DNA of 12,477 nt. Origin: Parapedobacter lycopersici_A. GTDB lineage: Bacteria > Bacteroidota > Bacteroidia > Sphingobacteriales > Sphingobacteriaceae. Below the pieces are notes generated by a model. The model was not told the DNA's origin and ran no database searches. It worked only from the letters and a program-made list of their open reading frames with translations. Positions 6,681 through 12,477 of this stretch are shown piece by piece; the first letter of the stretch is position 1, and every line of letters starts with the position of its first letter. The position numbers and the translations under genes were made by a program. The stretch lies in contig NZ_JBEBRB010000074.1 in assembly GCF_040395035.1 (NCBI RefSeq), forward strand, positions 1 to 12,477. The letters are read 5' to 3'.

Positions 6681-9600
6681 ATGTATACAATATGGAAGAA
6701 CCGCCAAAGTAACGGTTTACTTTGGTGGCTGCAATTCAAACGGATTGCAATGGTATTTTCTTTTAGTATGGCGATTCTGCAGGTGGAGACAGTGGCGGCA
6801 AACCAGACGCAGTTTATTACGCTGAAGCGGAGCAAGGCAGATCTTCGGGAGATCCTGGAAGAAATCAACCAGCAAACGGGCTACCTGACACTGGCTAACG
6901 CCAGGTTTCTGGATAATGCCGGGCCGGTTGATGTAGATTTTGTACGAACGCCGCTTGATGTTGCCCTGGATAAGATACTCGAGGGCCAGAAGCTGAGTTT
7001 TGAGATTGAAGGAAAGGAAATTATCCTCAAGCCCCTGCGTGATGAGGAACGGCATGATCCGTCGTCGCCCCGGCAGCGCACCACGCCCGTGGTTCGGCAG
7101 AACGTTGTGAGTGGCCGCGTAACAGATAGCTTGGGTAACCCGATATCGGGAGTGACGGTCCGCGTGACCGATGGCCCCCAAGGCACTACCACGGATAATA
7201 ACGGCATGTATTCCCTGGAACTGCCGGCAGGCGTAAAACAACTGGAATTTTCCTACCTGGGTTACGTTACCCAGGTCGCCACCGTACAATCGGGTACACT
7301 GAACATCACCCTTGCCGCCTACAGCCAACAGCTCGAAAGCGCAGTGGTAACCGCCTTAGGTATTGTCCGCCAAGCGAAATCGCTCACCTATTCCGCACAG
7401 GTGATTGACGGTTCCAGTATGGATGAGGCCCGGGAAACCAATATGATCAATTCATTGCAGGGAAAGGTGGCCGGGGTGGTCATTTCCCGCAGCGCGACGG
7501 GCCCGGGGGGATCGTCTAAAGTACTGTTGCGGGGCAGCCGCTCGATAACCGGCAATAACGAGCCATTATACATTATCGACGGCGTTCCGCTGAATTCGGG
7601 CAGCCGCGCTTCCGGTGGAACCAGTTTTGGTGGTCGCGACGGTGGTGGGGGAATAAGCATGCTGAACCCGGATAATATTGAAAGCATGACGGTGTTAAAA
7701 GGCGCATCAGCGGCTGCACTGTATGGGAGTCTTGGCCAGAACGGGGCTATTGTAATCACAACCAAGAGCGGTAAAAGCGGTAAAATCACAGTCGACTACA
7801 ACGGCGGAATGACCCTGGATCAGGCCGTTGCGCTTCCGGAATACCAATATGTATATGGTCAGGGCGACGGAGGTGTTTACTCACCGAATGCCGAACGAAG
7901 CTACGGACCGAAGGCCGACGGACGGGAAGTAACATTATGGAACGGAAATGTGGTGCCTTACGTAGGACACCCCGATAACGTAAAGAATTTTCTGAGAACG
8001 GCAAAAACGGTGACCAACTCTGTCAGCGCCAGCGGAGGGAATGAGCGGATGAGGACATTTTTCTCCTATGGCAACGTCGTCGCGGAAGGTATCCTCAGGA
8101 ACAACGATATGGTCCGCCACAATATCGACCTGAAACTGGATAACACCATTTCCGACCGGCTTTCCTTTACGACGAAAATCTCTTATATCTATTCCGAAAT
8201 TGACAATATGCCGCATACGGGTGAACGAGGGTATGCTTTGTCTTCCATATTGCGTGCGCCGGTATCCATTCCGTTGGATCAGATGAAGGATTTTGCCTAT
8301 ATAGATGAGGAAGGTGTAGAGCGTCAAAGTTACTGGAATCCGGGCTCTTCTATTTTGTCAAACCCCTATTGGAACCTGAACCGTGAAATTTTCCACGAAA
8401 AGAAAGACCGGGTGCTTGGATTATTTTCTGCAAGGTATCGGTTCAATGACTGGATAGATCTCCTGGTGCGTGGAAGCATCGATAAAACAATGGAGAAAAC
8501 GGAGAACAAAATATACAACGATACTTATACCACCTATGGACTGGGATCGAACTACATAACCGGCGATTATTCCAGACAAAGTACCAACGTAGATGCGTTA
8601 CTTTCCCTGCGGCGCGATCTGACACCGGCCATTAACCTGAGTGCGAATCTGGGCGCTTCCCTGCAGCAGGGCAGTGCTACCAGTATGTCGGTGGACGCTA
8701 ATGGGTTGAATAAGCAAAATTACTTTTTTCTGGTTAATGCACGCAGCCCGCTGACGGACAACAACTTTGTGCAAAGCCCACAGGTACAGTCGGTTTACGC
8801 TACCGCTACTTTATCTTATAACGATTACCTGTTTTTGGACGTTACCGCCCGAAACGACTGGTCGTCGGCATTGCCGCCGGGTAATCAGTCGTATTTTTAC
8901 CCTTCGGTGGGATTATCTGGCATATTGACCGATATGCTGTCGTTCCCTTCATGGGTGACCTATGGGAAGGTCCGGCTCTCACTGGCTTATTCCGGCTCGG
9001 GAGGTTCGGCTTACCGCGACCGGAATTACTACGCCGTGGCACGCGGCGGGTTAGTCAGTACCCCGTCAACCCGTTCGCTTCCAACCTATAAGCCCGAATT
9101 GACTTCGGCATTCGAGATCGGGGCTGAATGGCGTTTTTTCAACAGCCGGTTCGGGTTTGATTTTACGTATTATAACACCGACACAAAAAACCAGCTGATC
9201 ACGATATCAACACCTGCAGCTTCATTATTTGCAAACCAGTACATCAATGCAGGACTGATCAATAATCACGGGGTAGAGGCGACGGTGAATGTGGTGCCGG
9301 TCCGCACCGGTGAATTCTCCTGGGATGCCACGCTTAACTTCTCCAAGAATGTCAATAAGGTGGAACGGTTAACTGACGAAGTAACCCGTGCTATTATTGT
9401 TGATGACAGACAAGTACTTATAGATGCTGCAGTTGGGGGTAGTTATGGTGATATGTGGGGGATGGGCTGGCAGCGGGACGAACAGGGACGGCCATTGGTT
9501 TCAGATCAGGGGCTACCGTTGCTGACGGCGGGTAAAACGGTATACCTGGGTAATTACAACCCAAACTATAACCTTGGGTTTAATAACAGCCTGACATACA

Positions 9601-10079
9601 AAGAGCTTTCGTTGAGTTTTTTGATTGATTATCGAAATGGGGGTACCGTAATCGCCGGAACCCAGGCATTACTGGATGCCGATGGGCACTCCAAGGCATC
9701 GTTGTGGGGCCGTGAGGGGGGGATTATCTTGGATGCCTATACCGTTGACGGCGAGAAAAATACGACGAGTATTACCCCGCAAAGTTATTTCGGTACGGTT
9801 GGGGAGCGGTATCCGGCGGGTGAATTTTATGCCTATTCGGGATCTAATATCCGACTACGGGAGGTGGTGCTGGATTATCGGCTTACCGGCCTGATCAGCC
9901 AGACCGGATGGGTAAAAGATGCGAAGATCTCGTTGATTGGCAGAAACCTGTTTTTCTTCAGCAGGGAAGCCCCTTTTGACCCTGAGCTCGTATCCGGAAC
10001 CGGAAATTACGGCGGTATTGAATATAACTCGCTGCCGGCTACGCGGAATATCGGCTTGAACGTAAAGTTAACATTTTAA
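6681..10079 (+). CDS. SusC/RagA-family TonB-dependent transporter with STN domain
   Basis: The 1132-residue outer-membrane transporter imports a substrate handed over by SusD, using TonB energy. A long N-terminus (two Trp-rich turns, then FKRIAMVFSFSMAIL) forms the signal peptide, to about residue 40. Next is an STN (secretin/TonB short N-terminal) domain at about 46-118, then a carboxypeptidase-regulatory-like beta domain (about 143-215; SGRVTDSLGNPISGVTV, DNNGMYSLELP, FSYLGY). The TonB-dependent plug (about 218-345) begins with ESAVVTALGI and contains LQGKVAGVVIS, LLRGSRSITGNNEPLYIIDG and the family marks LKGASAAALYG and NGAIVITTKSG. The beta-barrel follows and ends in a terminal Phe (LNVKLTF). 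The STN domain marks it as a signalling transporter that contacts FecR, which fits the upstream fecR and sigma genes. An in-frame TTG at 6675 would add two residues. susD follows after 33 bases, so they are co-transcribed. Confidence 0.95.
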   Translation: MYTIWKNRQSNGLLWWLQFKRIAMVFSFSMAILQVETVAANQTQFITLKRSKADLREILEEINQQTGYLTLANARFLDNAGPVDVDFVRTPLDVALDKILEGQKLSFEIEGKEIILKPLRDEERHDPSSPRQRTTPVVRQNVVSGRVTDSLGNPISGVTVRVTDGPQGTTTDNNGMYSLELPAGVKQLEFSYLGYVTQVATVQSGTLNITLAAYSQQLESAVVTALGIVRQAKSLTYSAQVIDGSSMDEARETNMINSLQGKVAGVVISRSATGPGGSSKVLLRGSRSITGNNEPLYIIDGVPLNSGSRASGGTSFGGRDGGGGISMLNPDNIESMTVLKGASAAALYGSLGQNGAIVITTKSGKSGKITVDYNGGMTLDQAVALPEYQYVYGQGDGGVYSPNAERSYGPKADGREVTLWNGNVVPYVGHPDNVKNFLRTAKTVTNSVSASGGNERMRTFFSYGNVVAEGILRNNDMVRHNIDLKLDNTISDRLSFTTKISYIYSEIDNMPHTGERGYALSSILRAPVSIPLDQMKDFAYIDEEGVERQSYWNPGSSILSNPYWNLNREIFHEKKDRVLGLFSARYRFNDWIDLLVRGSIDKTMEKTENKIYNDTYTTYGLGSNYITGDYSRQSTNVDALLSLRRDLTPAINLSANLGASLQQGSATSMSVDANGLNKQNYFFLVNARSPLTDNNFVQSPQVQSVYATATLSYNDYLFLDVTARNDWSSALPPGNQSYFYPSVGLSGILTDMLSFPSWVTYGKVRLSLAYSGSGGSAYRDRNYYAVARGGLVSTPSTRSLPTYKPELTSAFEIGAEWRFFNSRFGFDFTYYNTDTKNQLITISTPAASLFANQYINAGLINNHGVEATVNVVPVRTGEFSWDATLNFSKNVNKVERLTDEVTRAIIVDDRQVLIDAAVGGSYGDMWGMGWQRDEQGRPLVSDQGLPLLTAGKTVYLGNYNPNYNLGFNNSLTYKELSLSFLIDYRNGGTVIAGTQALLDADGHSKASLWGREGGIILDAYTVDGEKNTTSITPQSYFGTVGERYPAGEFYAYSGSNIRLREVVLDYRLTGLISQTGWVKDAKISLIGRNLFFFSREAPFDPELVSGTGNYGGIEYNSLPATRNIGLNVKLTF

Positions 10080-10112
10080 CCGACGGCAATTGCTATCTTA
10101 AATTTAGCTAAC

Positions 10113-11672
10113 ATGAAATACCGTAAATCTAATTACATGACGATAATGGCCGGCCTGGCATTGTCGCTGTTCATGGGCTTGGTAGGCTGTACCAAGAATT
10201 TTGAGGACAGGAATACAAGTCCATCTGGTTTAGAATCACTAAATGCCGAGGATTTAAAATCGCTGTTTCCGAACGCCCTATACAGGGGCTGGAATCAAGG
10301 AAGCTACCAGACCGGGCAAAACCTGACCGGCGACATGTACAGTCAGCTATTTGCCTGTACACAACCGGCATTCGCCTCGCACCGGTACGTAATCAATCAA
10401 ATGTGGATGCAGGGATTCTGGACGGGAACCTATGTCCAGACAATGCCTTCATTGGTGACAATTATCAAAGAGTCCGGCGATCTTCCGGTGATCAACGCGA
10501 TAGCGCGGATATGGAAGGTTTTTATCATGAACCGTACGACTGATTATTTCGGTCCGATTCCTTATTCTAAAATGGGGGAATATGAAGAAGGCGAAGGCGT
10601 AGCGTATGACGCGCAGAAAGATATCTACTATGATTTTTTCAAGGAACTTGATGAAGCGGCTACCTTATTGAAAAATAACCTGGATCAGCCGTCTTACGGA
10701 GAAAAAGACCTGATCTATTATGGTGATAATGCGAAATGGTTGAAGTTTTGTAATTCATTGCGGTTGCGGCTGGCGCTCCGGATTTCGTTCGTTGAGCCGG
10801 AAAAAGCTCAGGCCGAAGCAATGGCCGCATTGGCGGGCGGTGTAATGGAGTCGACAGCTGATGATGCGTTCATTGAATCATCTGCTGCTAACTTTAACGG
10901 TCTGAACCGGATATCTGGATGGAATGAATTCCGGATGAGTGCAAACATGGAGAGCCTGCTTGTGGGTTATAATGACCCCCGGTTGAGCATTTATTTTCAG
11001 CCGGCGGCGGCAGATGGCAAATGGCGTGGAGCACGGAATGGGATGGTACCGGGGGAACAGACCGTCGGGTATAATACCTATGAATTTACATCCGATGTGG
11101 GTGTCCGGTTTAAACCTGAAAACCAGTCGACCAACCCGATGACCGTAATGTATGCCGCGGAAACCTATTTTCTGCTTGCCGAAGGTGCGTTAAACGGCTG
11201 GAATATGGGAGGAACGGCAGCAGAGTTTTATAATAAGGGAATCGAACTGTCGCTCCGCACGTGGGGGATTGATGATCCGGCGGTGATCGATGCCTATATT
11301 AACGGAACCAGCCTGCCGATTGCCCCGGCACCGGAAAACGGCTGGAATACACCGCCGCTGACCGATATTCCGGTGAAATTTGCGGCCGACCCGGAAAAGC
11401 AACGTGAACAGATCGGTACCCAGAAATGGCTGGCTTTATATCCCAACGGCATGGAAGCCTGGGCTGAAATGAGACGGACCGGCTACCCGAAAATGTATCC
11501 GTTGATTCACTCCGATAACCCGGATATGCCGGGAGATCAGATGATCCGTCGGATCGTGTTCACGGATTTGGATTGGCAGACGAATGGAAAGGCCGTAGAG
11601 GCGGCTGTTTCCCTGCTGGGAGAGGGTGGCGATAAGGTCAGCACCCGGCTTTGGTGGGATGTAAAACCTTAG
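10113..11672 (+). CDS. SusD-like (SusD-like_2 type) outer-membrane lipoprotein
   Basis: The 519-residue surface lipoprotein caps the SusC channel and binds the substrate. It has a lipoprotein signal: a basic start (KYRK), a hydrophobic core, and the lipobox LVGC with Cys26 as the lipidated residue. The residues after the Cys (TKNFEDRN) include an acidic pair, as in surface-exported Bacteroidota lipoproteins. The body fits the SusD/RagB relatives known as SusD-like_2: NTSPSGL, FPNALYRGW, an aromatic block with W-QGFWTG, ARIWKVFIMNRTTDYFGPIPYS, DEAATLLKNN, YYGDNAKWLKFCNSLRLRLALRIS, AETYFLLAEGALNGW, and near the C-terminus TQKWLALYPNGMEAWAEMRRTGYP. The helical TPR-like ligand-binding fold is implied by family. 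It lies 33 bases after susC. The ligand is unknown; pairing with a DUF1080 gene suggests a glycoside. Confidence 0.95.
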   Translation: MKYRKSNYMTIMAGLALSLFMGLVGCTKNFEDRNTSPSGLESLNAEDLKSLFPNALYRGWNQGSYQTGQNLTGDMYSQLFACTQPAFASHRYVINQMWMQGFWTGTYVQTMPSLVTIIKESGDLPVINAIARIWKVFIMNRTTDYFGPIPYSKMGEYEEGEGVAYDAQKDIYYDFFKELDEAATLLKNNLDQPSYGEKDLIYYGDNAKWLKFCNSLRLRLALRISFVEPEKAQAEAMAALAGGVMESTADDAFIESSAANFNGLNRISGWNEFRMSANMESLLVGYNDPRLSIYFQPAAADGKWRGARNGMVPGEQTVGYNTYEFTSDVGVRFKPENQSTNPMTVMYAAETYFLLAEGALNGWNMGGTAAEFYNKGIELSLRTWGIDDPAVIDAYINGTSLPIAPAPENGWNTPPLTDIPVKFAADPEKQREQIGTQKWLALYPNGMEAWAEMRRTGYPKMYPLIHSDNPDMPGDQMIRRIVFTDLDWQTNGKAVEAAVSLLGEGGDKVSTRLWWDVKP

Positions 11673-11752
11673 CGAAAATCCGTTAAACTGCAACATCGCC
11701 GGGCAATATGACTTTAGCTTCATGTAGCGTCGTTAAAACTGCGTTATTTTTA

Positions 11753-11760
11753 TAAATTTG
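11753..11760 (+). promoter_or_regulatory. Candidate Bacteroidota -7 element for the DUF1080 gene
   Basis: TAAATTTG is an exact match to the Bacteroidota primary-sigma -7 consensus TAnnTTTG. It lies in the 125-base gap between susD and the next gene, 37 bases before its ATG. No convincing -33 TTTG box was found about 20 bases upstream, so the promoter call rests on one element. If real, the DUF1080 gene can be transcribed apart from susC-susD. Confidence 0.4.
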
Positions 11761-11797
11761 TTTATTGCGTAATAACCAGCAGCTAAACACAATTAAG

Positions 11798-12477
11798 ATG
11801 AAAAGAATACAATTGATGACCTCAGCTTTTTGGTGCCTGGCGATGTTGATCGCGATCGGCGTTGGTATTAACCCTGCATCCGGCCAGGTTGCGCCGGTAC
11901 AGGCAGCCACCGTCAGTGGTGGTAATCTGGTGGGGCGCTGGAATATCACCATGGACGTAAATGGCCAACCTAGGCCGTCGTGGCTGGAAGTGGAACTTTC
12001 CGGATTAAAGACGCTGGTAGGCCGGTTTGTAGGCTCGGGAGGAAGTGCGCGCCCGGTTTCAGAAGTCAATTTCGATAACGGCAAATTCGGATTTGCCATT
12101 CCGCCGCAGTGGGAGTCATCTGACCGTGACCTGGTACTGGAAGGTGTGCTTTCAGGTGAGACCATCAGCGGTACTATTCAGACCAGCGATGGACAACGCC
12201 ATGATTTTAAGGGCGTAAAGGCCCCTTACCTAACCCGTACAGCCGAGCCGGTATGGGGAGAACCTGTCGCCTTATTTAATGGCAGGGACCTGACGGGATG
12301 GAAGGCTACCGGAGCTACTAACCACTGGACGGTCCGGGATGGTATCCTCACCAGTCCGGGATCGGGGTCGAACCTGGTTTCGGAACGCACCTTCGAGGAT
12401 TTTAAGCTTCATGTCGAATTCCGGTACAATGAAAACAGCAACAGCGGCATTTACCTTCGCGGTCGGTATGAACTGCA
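11798..12477 (+). CDS. Secreted DUF1080 (3-keto-disaccharide hydrolase family) protein, 3'-truncated
   Basis: The frame stays open from this ATG to the window edge, giving 226 residues of an unfinished protein. It starts with a signal peptide: MKR, a hydrophobic core, and PASG near the cut at about residue 29. Residues about 42-140 form a small all-beta-looking domain (LVGRWNITMDVNGQ, WLEVELSG, then an SGETISGTIQTSDGQ strand pair). From about residue 150 the DUF1080 domain begins, with PVALFNGRDLTGW, HWTVRDGIL, FEDFKLHVEFRY and NSNSGIYLRGRYEL, all typical of this concanavalin-like family. Members have been reported to hydrolyse 3-keto-glycosides made by Gfo/Idh/MocA-type oxidoreductases; none of those is visible here. 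It follows susD by 125 bases and is the only likely glycoside-processing enzyme in the window. The catalytic part lies beyond the edge. Confidence 0.9.
   Translation, partial: MKRIQLMTSAFWCLAMLIAIGVGINPASGQVAPVQAATVSGGNLVGRWNITMDVNGQPRPSWLEVELSGLKTLVGRFVGSGGSARPVSEVNFDNGKFGFAIPPQWESSDRDLVLEGVLSGETISGTIQTSDGQRHDFKGVKAPYLTRTAEPVWGEPVALFNGRDLTGWKATGATNHWTVRDGILTSPGSGSNLVSERTFEDFKLHVEFRYNENSNSGIYLRGRYEL

Noticed and set aside
6717..7328. 203-codon minus-strand open frame
   Set aside because: It is antisense to the STN and carboxypeptidase-regulatory-like region of susC and shows no family motif.

Overview
The window looks like a piece of a Bacteroidota genome. It carries a SusC/SusD pair, a FecR anti-sigma factor with the Bacteroidota-type C-terminal domain, an ECF sigma factor, and one good match to the Bacteroidota -7 promoter element TAnnTTTG. 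Base composition is near 50% GC by eye, which is high for gut Bacteroides and would suit an environmental member of Sphingobacteriales or Chitinophagales; that placement is an inference. All nine genes lie on the + strand. Both outermost genes run off the window, and no RNA gene, insertion sequence or CRISPR array was seen.

The left third (1-3751) is a tight three-gene run. It holds the C-terminal part of a divergent gamma-glutamyltranspeptidase-family (Ntn-hydrolase) enzyme, a Tat-exported protein of unknown function, and a PLP-dependent class III aminotransferase of the glutamate-1-semialdehyde aminomutase type. Gaps of 56 and 33 bases suggest one transcript. The chemistry suggests release and transamination of an amino compound, but the substrate cannot be read from the sequence.

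The rest (3790-12477) is a Sus-like nutrient uptake locus with cell-surface signalling. In order it has an ECF sigma factor with an apparent C-terminal membrane helix, a secreted CBM9-like protein only 8 bases downstream, FecR, a SusC-type TonB-dependent transporter carrying an N-terminal STN signalling domain, a SusD-like lipoprotein, and the start of a secreted two-domain protein ending in a DUF1080 (3-keto-disaccharide hydrolase) domain. By analogy with FecA/FecR/FecI, substrate binding by SusC/D should signal through STN to FecR and release the sigma factor. SusC/D would import a glycoside-like compound that the DUF1080 enzyme may process. No classical glycoside hydrolase is present in the window.

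The features most worth a second look are the membrane-tailed sigma factor, the CBM9-like gene placed between sigma and anti-sigma, the altered substrate pocket of the GGT homologue, and the GGT / Tat orphan / aminotransferase trio beside a DUF1080-containing Sus locus.
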